Source of the DNA: Spirochaetales bacterium
Lineage (GTDB): Bacteria; Spirochaetota; Spirochaetia; JABMQR01
Reading direction: 5' to 3'
DNA length: 10,158 nucleotides
Assembly (NCBI GenBank): GCA_023139255.1
Contig: JAGLNY010000345.1
Location: 1 to 10,158 of the forward strand
The notes under the pieces were generated by a model that ran no database searches, was not told the DNA's origin, and was given only the letters and a program-made list of their open reading frames with translations. Of this stretch, positions 1 to 6,764 are shown piece after piece. The position numbers and the translations under genes are program-made. Position 1 is the first letter of the stretch, and every line of letters starts with the position of its first letter.

Positions 1-43
1 GATTACTAGCGATCATGCTATCGATCAAACAGCGGAGGGAATT

Positions 44-1390
44 ATGAATGGTAAAGAATTAATATTTAGTGCTTTGAGGAACGAAAATCTGGAACGGGTT
101 CCCTGGGTTCCCTATACGGGAGCACAAATTGCGAGTTTTAAAGGGTATACAGCAGAAGAAGTCCTGAGCGATGGAAAAAAACTGCTGGAATGTCTATTGG
201 AATCGAACAAACAGTACTCACCTGATGGGCAGCCGGTTATCTTTGACCTGCAGGTTGAAGCGGAAGTATTGGGCTGCGATCTGTTGTGGGCGGAAAAATC
301 ACCCCCTACTGTCAGATCTCATCCATTGGCATTGACTACAGAAATTCCCGGTAAAATCCCTGCAAAAACAGAAGGCCGGATTCCCATGATTCTTGATGTT
401 ATGGATCAGTTTAAGAAAGCTGTTGGGGATACTACTGCTCTGTATGGGCTGATTTGCGGGCCGTTCACACTGGCTTCTCACTTAAGGGGAACAAATATTT
501 TTATGGATATGTATGATGATGAGAAGTACGTAGATGATCTTCTCTCATATGCTACCGATGTTGCTATAACCATGGCTGATTACTATATTGATGCCGGGAT
601 GGATGTGATTGGGGCTGTAGATCCGCTAGTCTCTCAGATATCACCGGATTCCTTTTCCCGATTCTTAAGTGGTCCTTATAAAAGATTTTTTGATCATGTA
701 CGCGAAAGGGGAGTCTTCTCATCATTCTTTGTATGCGGGGATGCAACTAAAAACCTTGAGGTGATGAGTCTTACCGGCCCGGATTGTCTTTCAATTGATG
801 AAAATATTGATCTGGTTAAAGCGAAAGAGATTACTGACAAATATAATATCGTGATATCAGGGAACCTTCAGCTGACCGTTGTTATGCTTCTTGGAAACCA
901 GAAGGATAGCCAGAAAGCAGCCCTTGAAAAAATTGATGCTTTAGGAACCCATAATTTCATACTTGCTCCCGGCTGTGATTTACCGTTTGAAGTGCCGATT
1001 GAGAATGTTATCGGTGTCGGGCAGGCTGTCCAGAATGTTGAAGCTACAAGGAAGTTTCTTGAATCTTATGTGAAAGAGGATTCTGCTGTTGAGGTGGAGC
1101 TGCCGGATTACGAAAATCTTGATCATATTTTAATTGAAGTGCTGACGATTGACTCTGCTACCTGTGCCGCCTGCGGGTATATGAAGGAGGCGGCTGATAA
1201 GGTTGCTGAGAACTACAAGGGTAGGCCCGTTAAAGTAATTGAACGGAAAATAACAGAACCTGAAAACATTGCCCGGCTGGGTAAGATGGGTGTAAGCAAT
1301 TTACCGACAATTGCTATAAATGGAAAAGTATCTTTTATTTCTATTATTCCGAATAAACTGGAGCTGATAGAGGCTCTTGATTCGTTTTAA
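44..1390 (+). CDS. URO-D/MtaA-like protein fused to a thioredoxin-like domain
   Basis: This 448-residue protein has two parts. Residues 1 to about 345 resemble the uroporphyrinogen decarboxylase / corrinoid methyltransferase (MtaA, CmuA) superfamily: MNGKE start, FFVCGDAT at 228-235, LSIDENIDL near 249, APGCDLP near 308-314. Residues about 365-448 look like a small thioredoxin fold with the redox motif C374-A-A-C377 and a likely cis-proline at P421 (NLPT). MtaA-type enzymes bind zinc through His-X-Cys-Xn-Cys; here C231 and C311 fit, but the His position is F229. A cytoplasmic corrinoid or methyl-transfer role is more likely than haem synthesis, though the substrate is unknown. The start at 44 is supported by GGAGGG at 34-39 and by the typical family N-terminus. 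The frame stays open upstream to the window edge, but the ribosome site decides. An upstream partner gene would lie outside the window. Confidence 0.85.
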   Translation: MNGKELIFSALRNENLERVPWVPYTGAQIASFKGYTAEEVLSDGKKLLECLLESNKQYSPDGQPVIFDLQVEAEVLGCDLLWAEKSPPTVRSHPLALTTEIPGKIPAKTEGRIPMILDVMDQFKKAVGDTTALYGLICGPFTLASHLRGTNIFMDMYDDEKYVDDLLSYATDVAITMADYYIDAGMDVIGAVDPLVSQISPDSFSRFLSGPYKRFFDHVRERGVFSSFFVCGDATKNLEVMSLTGPDCLSIDENIDLVKAKEITDKYNIVISGNLQLTVVMLLGNQKDSQKAALEKIDALGTHNFILAPGCDLPFEVPIENVIGVGQAVQNVEATRKFLESYVKEDSAVEVELPDYENLDHILIEVLTIDSATCAACGYMKEAADKVAENYKGRPVKVIERKITEPENIARLGKMGVSNLPTIAINGKVSFISIIPNKLELIEALDSF

Positions 1391-1420
1391 AAGTATGCGG
1401 GTTAATTGATAAAAAAAATC
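1391..1420. other. Convergent junction with an A8/T8 tract
   Basis: Only 30 bp separate the stop of the URO-D/thioredoxin gene from the stop of the minus-strand membrane protein. The stretch holds eight consecutive A on the plus strand (1411-1418), read as a T8 tract directly after the minus-strand stop codon. ATGCGG (1395-1400) could pair weakly with CCGCGT inside the end of the opposing gene, but the loop would be about 30 nt. I see no convincing GC-rich terminator hairpin. The T-tract may nevertheless help to end minus-strand transcription. Confidence 0.3.
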
Positions 1421-1990
1421 TCATTCGTATCCGCGTGTTATTTGTGCCCCTGCATATGATAGGAGTACTATAATAAAAAGGACTGCCTGAACAAAAAATT
1501 GCCATGACCCGGGAACAGCATAATCAGCGGCGATGTTCAGCAGATAGTAGATGATAAATCCCGACAGAAACAGTCCGGATTTGTACATGACCTGATTACT
1601 GGCATGATTTTTGGTGTTCAGAATAAGACCGCTGATAAAAGCAGTAAGTACTCCGACAAAGAAAAATCCCACTATGCAGATCATAAGTATATTCACCTCA
1701 ACCATAGCATAGTGTGCGAGTGCATTAAAAGTTGATCCTGCTGCCAATCCCAGTGTAAAGAACATACCTCTCTGTGCTTTTTGTTTAGAAAAAAGTATAT
1801 AAATTCCTGTTATCAGACATAAAACTGCCAGGAGCAGCTCTGATCCCCAATGCATTGCAAGGGCAAGGATTTCCCGGGAAGTCCCTGTTGGAGGGAGGTC
1901 CCCGGTTATGACCAGGAAAGCCCAGATCCCCACGGCTGAAACTCCCAGCACCAGTAAAAATACTGAGACTATTTTTTCATACATTCTCAT
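1421..1990 (-). CDS. Six-helix membrane protein, third gene of the psp operon
   Basis: I do not recognise this 189-residue protein as a named family. It is strongly hydrophobic, with six probable membrane helices at about residues 7-28, 47-67, 76-96, 98-122, 137-155 and 165-185. There is a basic patch between helices 2 and 3 (SKQKAQR) and a short polar segment near residues 125-136. No catalytic motif is visible. The start at 1990 is preceded by AGAGG six bases upstream; a second ATG two codons later is possible. It lies 17 bp after pspC in the same direction, so it is probably co-transcribed with pspA-pspC. By position it could be a membrane partner of the Psp system standing where pspB would be in enterobacteria, although PspB is a much smaller one-helix protein. 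Function unknown. Confidence 0.75.
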   Translation of the reverse strand: MRMYEKIVSVFLLVLGVSAVGIWAFLVITGDLPPTGTSREILALAMHWGSELLLAVLCLITGIYILFSKQKAQRGMFFTLGLAAGSTFNALAHYAMVEVNILMICIVGFFFVGVLTAFISGLILNTKNHASNQVMYKSGLFLSGFIIYYLLNIAADYAVPGSWQFFVQAVLFIIVLLSYAGAQITRGYE

Positions 1991-2007
1991 GCTCTACCTC
2001 TCTATGT

Positions 2008-2244
2008 TTACCAGGATGAATCTTCAAGCGGGATAAAAAAGGCAGCAAGTATATACGCCAGGCCAAACGGGAAGAATCCTGTTAAAATCATTAATGTCAG
2101 GTAAATAATCCGTACAATCCCTACCGGGACTTCAAGCCAGTTAGCAAGACCTTTACAAACTCCCCATATAACTCCATCCCTGGACCTTCTTAATTTTCGT
2201 CTGGTCCGGGACTTGTAAGAATATTTGCGATATTCATAATTCAT
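2008..2244 (-). CDS. pspC: PspC-domain membrane protein
   Basis: A 78-residue protein consisting of little more than a PspC domain. A basic N-terminus (KSRTRRKLRRSRDG, residues 11-24) leads into the family hallmark GVCKGLANWLEVPVGIVR at 28-45. A hydrophobic hairpin or long helix follows (about 46-72), ending in the typical IPLE. PspC proteins sit in the inner membrane and, in enterobacteria, sense envelope stress and sequester PspA, releasing the operon from repression. Here the N-terminus is short and there is no long C-terminal cytoplasmic domain, so its signalling capacity may differ from E. coli PspC. The gene starts 3 bp after the pspA stop; its GGAG ribosome site overlaps that stop codon, so translational coupling is likely. 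The assignment is firm at family level. Confidence 0.88.
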   Translation of the reverse strand: MNYEYRKYSYKSRTRRKLRRSRDGVIWGVCKGLANWLEVPVGIVRIIYLTLMILTGFFPFGLAYILAAFFIPLEDSSW

Positions 2245-2247
2245 TGG

Positions 2248-2925
2248 TTACTCCTTCTCCTTGATCACTTTTTTTAAGCTTTTTTTGAGTGCGGCAAGTG
2301 CCAATTCTATTGCACCATCAGACTCCATTTTTGAGAAACTGTCTTCTGCATCAGAAGGAGCTGAAAAACCGGCAATTTCCGCCTCAGCTTCAATCCTTTC
2401 AATTTTAGCTTCCAGCTCAAGAAACCTTCGATAAGCTTCATTGCTCTCTGCATGTCTGAGTGTTTCAAATGCTTTTTTCTTCTCAACTGCATGGATACCG
2501 CGTTGGATAAGAAGACGCTGTCTCTGGTGCACCAATTCGAGTTTTTCCTCAAGTTCCACGATGCTGCTGCGTCCGTCAGTTATAAGTGTTTCAAACTGCT
2601 TAAAATCGTTTTCCAGGATTTCAAGGGCTCTTTCAGCTCTTTTCTTTTCCAGAAGAGCATCTTTAGCCATGTCGTCACGATCTTTCTCCACGGCCATTTT
2701 TGCCCGTGCTTCCCATCGCTCAATTCTCTGCTGCAAAAGTTTTCTCTCAATTTCCGCCCCTGATTTTTCCTCGATCCTTGCTGCGACAGAAGACTTTAAG
2801 TCGATTACTGCATCTTCCATTTCCTGTATCATAAGGCCGATCATTTTTTTTGGTTTTTCAACTTTATCAAGAATAGAGTTGACGTTTGCCTTTGTGATAT
2901 GTTTTATTCTGGTTGCTGTTTTCAT
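2248..2925 (-). CDS. pspA: Phage shock protein A / IM30 family (ESCRT-III-like membrane-repair protein)
   Basis: A 225-residue, almost wholly helical, highly charged protein matching PspA in length (E. coli PspA is 222). The N-terminal amphipathic segment (MKTATRIKHITKANVNSIL) and the following KVEKPKKMIGLMIQEMEDAV align residue for residue with the E. coli N-terminus, including the LMIQEMED signature. Long coiled coil runs from about 40 to 185, and a short helix at about 200-225 ends in lysines. PspA is a peripheral inner-membrane protein that oligomerises on damaged membrane and, in enterobacteria, inhibits the activator PspF. The frame is open up to an ATG at 2982, but I chose 2925. GGAGGA lies five bases before it, the family alignment begins there, and 2982 falls inside the sigma-54 promoter. 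It is the first gene of the operon pspA-pspC-membrane protein. Confidence 0.92.
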   Translation of the reverse strand: MKTATRIKHITKANVNSILDKVEKPKKMIGLMIQEMEDAVIDLKSSVAARIEEKSGAEIERKLLQQRIERWEARAKMAVEKDRDDMAKDALLEKKRAERALEILENDFKQFETLITDGRSSIVELEEKLELVHQRQRLLIQRGIHAVEKKKAFETLRHAESNEAYRRFLELEAKIERIEAEAEIAGFSAPSDAEDSFSKMESDGAIELALAALKKSLKKVIKEKE

Positions 2926-2930
2926 GAATT

Positions 2931-2936
2931 TCCTCC
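2931..2936 (-). promoter_or_regulatory. Ribosome binding site deciding the pspA start
   Basis: On the minus strand GGAGGA is followed by a five-base spacer (AATTC) and ATG at 2925. The in-frame ATGs at 2943 and 2982 lack such a site. This fixes the N-terminus at the residue where homology to E. coli PspA begins. Confidence 0.8.
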
Positions 2937-2984
2937 GGTTCATTCCAATAATTTTTGGATGTTTAGTTGTTTCTATAAACATAC

Positions 2985-3000
2985 AGCATAAACTGTGCCA
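2985..3000 (-). promoter_or_regulatory. Sigma-54 (RpoN) promoter of the psp operon
   Basis: On the minus strand the sequence TGGCACAGTTTATGCT matches the sigma-54 consensus TGGCAC-N5-TTGCW at all fixed positions except one (ATGC for TTGC). The essential GG (2999-2998) and GC (2987-2986) are separated by exactly 10 bases. Transcription would start near 2974, giving an untranslated leader of about 50 nt before pspA. E. coli psp operons are transcribed by sigma-54 with the activator PspF, so the position makes biological sense. The activator gene is not in this window. Confidence 0.75.
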
Positions 3001-3068
3001 AAAAAATAAATAAGGTGAGGAGTCTAAATATCAGGTGATGGGGGTATAACGGCGAATTTTGCTGGCTG

Positions 3069-3089
3069 AAAAAACCAAACAGAGGTTTT
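3069..3089 (-). terminator. Possible weak terminator after uxaE
   Basis: Thirteen bases after the uxaE stop, the minus strand reads AAAACC, a seven-base loop, then GGTTTTTT. This gives a six-pair AT-rich stem (3084-3089 with 3071-3076) running into six T. The stem is weak for an intrinsic terminator. The same inverted repeat lies about 100 bp upstream of the predicted psp start point, so it could instead be part of an activator site for the sigma-54 promoter. Confidence 0.3.
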
Positions 3090-3101
3090 ATTTACCAAAT
3101 G

Positions 3102-4349
3102 TTAAAGAAAAATCCTTTTTATATGCCTGTCCAGCAGATTCTCAGTCACATTTTTCCCAACGATACTACTGTTTTTCCCCAGTGCATCAATATAACGATC
3201 CCCCATTTCCGCAGCAACCTTATATCCAACATGAAGCAGCTGGCGGATATGCAGATTGTATGCCGGGTTATCAAGATTGTGGCGGACAGACTCTGTTATC
3301 ATTTGACCCGTCCATGTATCAAACTCATCCGGATCCGGCAACTGGTTTTTGTCTATATCAATAACAGATGCATAGGGGCCGGTCAGCTCACCATATCGGC
3401 TGCAGGATTCCCTATAGATCTCCTTTGCAAGAGTAACGCCTTCAGGACCCGATTCAGCCAAACCTATTATTTCCTCAAGCCAGGTTGTGCCGGCAGTCTT
3501 AAGATGTAAGCCTGCATTGTGTTTCCTGATAGCTTTTCCCATTATGGGGTAGATGGAAAATTTATCGCTGCCGGAATGAATACTTAATTTCAGGTTTTCC
3601 GGAAGATTGAAGTGCTTAACGGCATAGGAGATGATGCAAATGTCCTCATTGAACTCCAGCTCAAATTTCTCCAGGTCTCCAATATAATCAACACCCTTAT
3701 TGAATCGCCCGGTAAATTTCGGGGCAATGGTTTGTGCAGGGATTCCTTCATCAGAAATTGCAGCCAGGATAAAAAGAAGTTCTTCAGGGGTCTGCGGAAC
3801 CTCGGTCTCATCCATGGAAACTTCGGTTATAAAATTACCAGTACCTTTCTGTTTTTCAACATACCGGTATATATCTCCCGCTTTTTGGACGGCTAGAAGA
3901 TAGCGTTCGGCAGAATGCCTGATTTTAGCCGCTGTTATTTCCAGTGGAGTATCGATTCCAGGAACAGAAAGTTTCCCGCATAGGTGTTTATACCGTAATA
4001 CAAAATTATCAATATCATCCCGGGTTGCCGGCATCCCGGTATAATCCGCGACATCAAGGGTGAAAAAATCAGATGTCTCAACAAATATGTTCACACTGTC
4101 AATATTTATATGATCCGCATCCACATAGTAGGCTCCGTCCCATCCGGTTTCCTGAACGGCTGAATCCGCCTCTGCCCGGACACTTGCTGGTTCTGTATGG
4201 ATTATTGAGTGCTCTCTATATGATTTATTCCAGATAATGGAAATGTCCACACCGAGTTCTTTTGCTGACATAACCGCCTGCAGTTGAGCTTTCCCCTGTT
4301 TTCCGAATCGATCACCTGTACCGAGGGAATATTTGCCTAATTTCATCAT
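3102..4349 (-). CDS. uxaE: Tagaturonate epimerase (UxaE family)
   Basis: A 415-residue cytoplasmic protein of the UxaE family, which converts D-tagaturonate to D-fructuronate and lets galacturonate enter the glucuronate branch without the UxaB/UxaA altronate route. Recognisable segments are GKYSLGTGDRFG at 5-16, a YYVDADHIN stretch near residues 74-82, and IHSGSDKFSIYP at 257-268 followed by a KHNAGLHLKTAGTTW block. The last two are probable parts of the barrel active site. The C-terminus is rich in HVGYKVAAEMGDRY-type helices. The frame is open to an ATG at 4418 inside uxaC. I chose 4349 because GGGG lies six bases upstream and MKLGKYSLGTGDRFG begins there; a second ATG follows at 4346. It starts 19 bp after uxaC and is the last gene of the operon. 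The family call is confident; activity is inferred from family and neighbours. Confidence 0.85.
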   Translation of the reverse strand: MMKLGKYSLGTGDRFGKQGKAQLQAVMSAKELGVDISIIWNKSYREHSIIHTEPASVRAEADSAVQETGWDGAYYVDADHINIDSVNIFVETSDFFTLDVADYTGMPATRDDIDNFVLRYKHLCGKLSVPGIDTPLEITAAKIRHSAERYLLAVQKAGDIYRYVEKQKGTGNFITEVSMDETEVPQTPEELLFILAAISDEGIPAQTIAPKFTGRFNKGVDYIGDLEKFELEFNEDICIISYAVKHFNLPENLKLSIHSGSDKFSIYPIMGKAIRKHNAGLHLKTAGTTWLEEIIGLAESGPEGVTLAKEIYRESCSRYGELTGPYASVIDIDKNQLPDPDEFDTWTGQMITESVRHNLDNPAYNLHIRQLLHVGYKVAAEMGDRYIDALGKNSSIVGKNVTENLLDRHIKRIFL

Positions 4350-4368
4350 AATTTTCCCCTTTTTGAGT

Positions 4369-5796
4369 TTACGGGTTTGAATTTTTCGGGATAGAGATTC
4401 CAAAATAGTTAACTGCATTGTTATAGCAGATATCCCGGACCATTTTTCCCATCATTGTATAGTCTTCCGGGGCTTCCCCGTTTTCCATTAACCCACCAAG
4501 ATAACTGCAGAGAATTCTTCTGAAATATTCATGTCTGGGATAGGATAAAAAGCTTCTTGAGTCGGTCAGCATCCCTACAAACCGGGAGAGAAGCCCAAGA
4601 TTGGCAAGCGCGGAGAGCTGCTGTCCCATTCCCTCAATTTGGTCATTAAACCACCATGCAGATCCAAACTGAATTTTACCGGGAGTGATGCCGTCCTGGA
4701 AATTTCCGGTCATCGTACCAAGTGTATAGTTGTCGTTTGGATTGAGAGAGTAAAAAATTGTTTTCGGGAGCATATCTTCCCTGTCCAGACTATCAAGAAA
4801 TCCGGCAAGGGGTGCAGCAATAGAATTGTCGGCGATTGAATCAAAACCCGTATCAGGTCCCAGCAATTTTTTCATACGTGTATTACTGTTTCTCAGTGCC
4901 CCAATGTGCAGCTGCATAACCCAGCCCTTGGCTGCATGCATTCTGCCAATCTCACGGAGAGCCGCAGTATGCAGAATTTCCACACCATCAGAGGATAACT
5001 TTTTTCCATTGCGTACATCGGTAAAAGCCGCATCGATTACATTCACTGGAGCTTCACGGCAAACCGGGATCAGCAATGCATGGTCTGCCAATCGGCAGCC
5101 TGCTTCATGGAAAAAATCATGCCGTGCTTTAATGGCGTTAATATAAGTAGCAAAACTGGTAATTTCTACTCCGGCACTGGCAGAAAGAGTATCAAGATAC
5201 GCATTAAGATCTTCCGGATTGCCGAAGTTCATGGCTTTATCAGGACGGAAAGTGGGGAGTATTTTACAGGGAAATCCCGGGATCCCGGCTATTTTTTTAT
5301 GAAACTCAAGGGAATCAACCAAGTCGTCAGTTGTGCAGGCTGCCCTGACTTGAAATTTCCGTAGAAGGTTTCGGACAGAAAACTCATCTTTTTCCAGCAT
5401 TTCCGCAGTTTTATTGTAGATACTTTCCGCAGTTTCGGCAGAGAGCAAGTCTGTTATCCCGAAATACCTCCGCAGTTCCAGATGCGTCCAGTGATAAAGG
5501 GGATTCCCGATTGTCATGGGAACAGTCTTTGCCCAGGCATAAAACTTATCCCGGTCGGATGCGTTACCGGTTATTAAATTCTCATCTGTCCCGTTTGCCC
5601 GCATGATCCGCCACTTATAATGATCACCATAGAGCCAGGCTTGTGTTATGTTGGGGAACTTACGATTTTCAGCAATATCCTGAACCGGCAGATGACAGTG
5701 ATAATCAAATATAGGCATATCTTCGGCATGTTCATGGTAGAGGATTTCAGCGGGTTTTGTTGAAAGAAGAAAATTATCATCCATAAAAGGTTTCAT
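4369..5796 (-). CDS. uxaC: Glucuronate/galacturonate isomerase UxaC
   Basis: A 475-residue protein of typical full UxaC length in the amidohydrolase superfamily. Near the N-terminus is FDYHCHL with the metal-binding pair H33 and H35. The family signatures GDHYKWRIMRANG (about 57-69), GNPLYHWTHLELRRYFGI (about 97-114) and DSRSFLSYPRHEYFRRIL (412-429) are all present. The enzyme isomerises D-glucuronate to D-fructuronate and D-galacturonate to D-tagaturonate, the first step of hexuronate catabolism in the cytoplasm. The start at 5796 has AGGAG six bases upstream. It follows the SDR gene after 123 bp that contain a heptad-repeat hairpin, and precedes uxaE by 19 bp. Its two products are the substrates of the flanking SDR reductase and UxaE, which makes this assignment very secure. 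Confidence 0.96.
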   Translation of the reverse strand: MKPFMDDNFLLSTKPAEILYHEHAEDMPIFDYHCHLPVQDIAENRKFPNITQAWLYGDHYKWRIMRANGTDENLITGNASDRDKFYAWAKTVPMTIGNPLYHWTHLELRRYFGITDLLSAETAESIYNKTAEMLEKDEFSVRNLLRKFQVRAACTTDDLVDSLEFHKKIAGIPGFPCKILPTFRPDKAMNFGNPEDLNAYLDTLSASAGVEITSFATYINAIKARHDFFHEAGCRLADHALLIPVCREAPVNVIDAAFTDVRNGKKLSSDGVEILHTAALREIGRMHAAKGWVMQLHIGALRNSNTRMKKLLGPDTGFDSIADNSIAAPLAGFLDSLDREDMLPKTIFYSLNPNDNYTLGTMTGNFQDGITPGKIQFGSAWWFNDQIEGMGQQLSALANLGLLSRFVGMLTDSRSFLSYPRHEYFRRILCSYLGGLMENGEAPEDYTMMGKMVRDICYNNAVNYFGISIPKNSNP

Positions 5797-5840
5797 TTGT
5801 TTCTCCTAAGTTTGCATATTTTGGGACCAATCTGGTAAAC

Positions 5841-5916
5841 AGGAGGCGGGAGGCTGAAGACGGGAAGCTTATCGGTCTCCGGTCTCCCGCCTCCGTTCTT
5901 CAGTCTCCTGTCTCCC
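5841..5916. repeat. Inverted arrays of heptanucleotide repeats between two operon genes
   Basis: The stretch divides into exact seven-base units of consensus NGRAGRC. On the plus strand four units run head to tail from 5841 to 5868: AGGAGGC, GGGAGGC, TGAAGAC, GGGAAGC. After a six-base centre (5869-5874) six units run on the minus strand from 5916 back to 5875: GGGAGAC, AGGAGAC, TGAAGAA, CGGAGGC, GGGAGAC, CGGAGAC. The arms face each other and can fold into a hairpin; the longest perfect pairing is 11 bp (5842-5852 with 5884-5894). It sits in the 123-bp gap between the SDR gene and uxaC. No T-run follows, so a simple terminator is unlikely. An mRNA-stability element or a dispersed genomic repeat fits better. 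Confidence 0.85.
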
Positions 5917-5919
5917 TTT

Positions 5920-6735
5920 TTATATATTATGAATCAGGTATCCGCCGTCTACCGGCAGGGTAACTCCTGTGATAAAACCGGCGGCTTTCTCACTTGCCAG
6001 GAACAGCGCTGCCCCGGCCAGCTCGGAAACATCACCAAACCGCTCAAAAGGGGTATGGTTGATGACATCTTTTCCTCTCGGGGTAAGTTCACCGGTTTTC
6101 TCGTCGATAAGAAGTGCCCGGTTCTGTTTCCCGATAAAAAATCCCGGGGCCAAGGAATTCACCCTGATTCCATCAGCTGCGAATTCCTTGGCGGTTGCCA
6201 TGGTAAGATTCATAACCCCTGCTTTTGCTGCGCCGTATGCCCAAACACCGGATAAGGGAATATACGAAGCCATCGATGCCAGGTTGATGATAGAGCCCGG
6301 TTTTTTATTTGCTGTCCACCACGCGGCAATTACTTTTGTCGGAACCACAAGACCGGCTACAAGGTTAAGTTTTACAATATCTTCGAAAAGGGCGACATCA
6401 GTCTCAACAAACGGTGATTTTCCCCTGTTCCCCCCTGCCGCATTTACCAGGACATCAACAGACCCGAAATGGGCAACCGTTTTTTCCAGTGCCTGTACCG
6501 TAGATTCCTCAGACATTGTATCAACTTCAACGGGCAGAATCTTTCCGGAGATCCCGGTTGCTGAGGAAAGTCGATCTTCAGCAGCTTCCGCAAATTCCAG
6601 TTTTATATCCCAAAGGGCTACCTTGGCCCCGGCATTTAAGTAGGCTTCTGCAAGTGCGCCGGCAATTGCCCCGCCGCCGCCTGTCAGGATTATCGTTTTG
6701 TCCTGAAGGCCGAACATTTCATTAATGTAATTCAT
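5920..6735 (-). CDS. uxuB: SDR-family D-mannonate oxidoreductase (fructuronate reductase)
   Basis: A 271-residue classical short-chain dehydrogenase. The nucleotide-binding motif is T18-GGGGAIAG with an acidic residue after strand 2 (ALWDIK), suggesting NAD(H) preference. NAAGG follows in the middle, and the catalytic residues are S154, Y167 and K171 (YGAAK). The C-terminus GFITGVTLPVDGGYLIHNI is typical. In Bacillus subtilis and many anaerobes an SDR protein of this type, rather than the E. coli long-chain UxuB, reduces D-fructuronate to D-mannonate. The location directly before uxaC and uxaE supports that substrate. AGAGG lies seven bases before the ATG at 6735. It follows the phosphofructokinase gene by 29 bp. 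A related SDR such as a gluconate 5-dehydrogenase is the main alternative; the gene symbol rests largely on context. Confidence 0.82.
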   Translation of the reverse strand: MNYINEMFGLQDKTIILTGGGGAIAGALAEAYLNAGAKVALWDIKLEFAEAAEDRLSSATGISGKILPVEVDTMSEESTVQALEKTVAHFGSVDVLVNAAGGNRGKSPFVETDVALFEDIVKLNLVAGLVVPTKVIAAWWTANKKPGSIINLASMASYIPLSGVWAYGAAKAGVMNLTMATAKEFAADGIRVNSLAPGFFIGKQNRALLIDEKTGELTPRGKDVINHTPFERFGDVSELAGAALFLASEKAAGFITGVTLPVDGGYLIHNI

Positions 6736-6764
6736 ATCAATACCTCTCTTTATATTTGTCTCAG

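Noticed and set aside
1..47. Possible end of an upstream gene whose TGA (45-47) overlaps the ATG at 44 as ATGA; the other candidate end is a TAG at 7-9.
   Set aside because: Only about 14 codons are visible in the first case and two in the second. There is nothing to identify either, so no feature is called.
2926..2982. Upstream in-frame starts for pspA at 2982 and 2943.
   Set aside because: 2982 lies within the sigma-54 promoter, upstream of the predicted start of the message, and neither ATG has a ribosome site. Homology to E. coli PspA begins at 2925.
2441..3013. Long plus-strand open frame (190 codons) opposite pspA.
   Set aside because: It is antisense to a clear PspA gene, has a serine-rich composition typical of a shadow frame, and has no homology I recognise.
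4350..4418. Upstream in-frame start for uxaE at 4418.
   Set aside because: It lies inside the end of uxaC, has no ribosome site, and adds residues unlike the family. The ATG at 4349 has GGGG at the right distance.
5825..5835. Small dyad ACCA-ATC-TGGT upstream of uxaC as a possible operator.
   Set aside because: The arms are only four bases and no promoter-like boxes with good spacing lie around it; chance is likely.
5840..5910. The GC-rich hairpin as an intrinsic terminator ending the transcript before uxaC.
   Set aside because: No T-run follows on the minus strand, and I see no good promoter between it and uxaC; an intercistronic element fits better.
5841..5916. The heptad array as a CRISPR or insertion-sequence end.
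   Set aside because: The units are 7 bases without spacers, and there is no transposase, cas gene or target duplication nearby.
5969..6643. Long plus-strand open frame (224 codons) opposite the SDR gene.
   Set aside because: The minus strand carries all SDR motifs with an intact frame; the antisense product has low-complexity composition and no motif.
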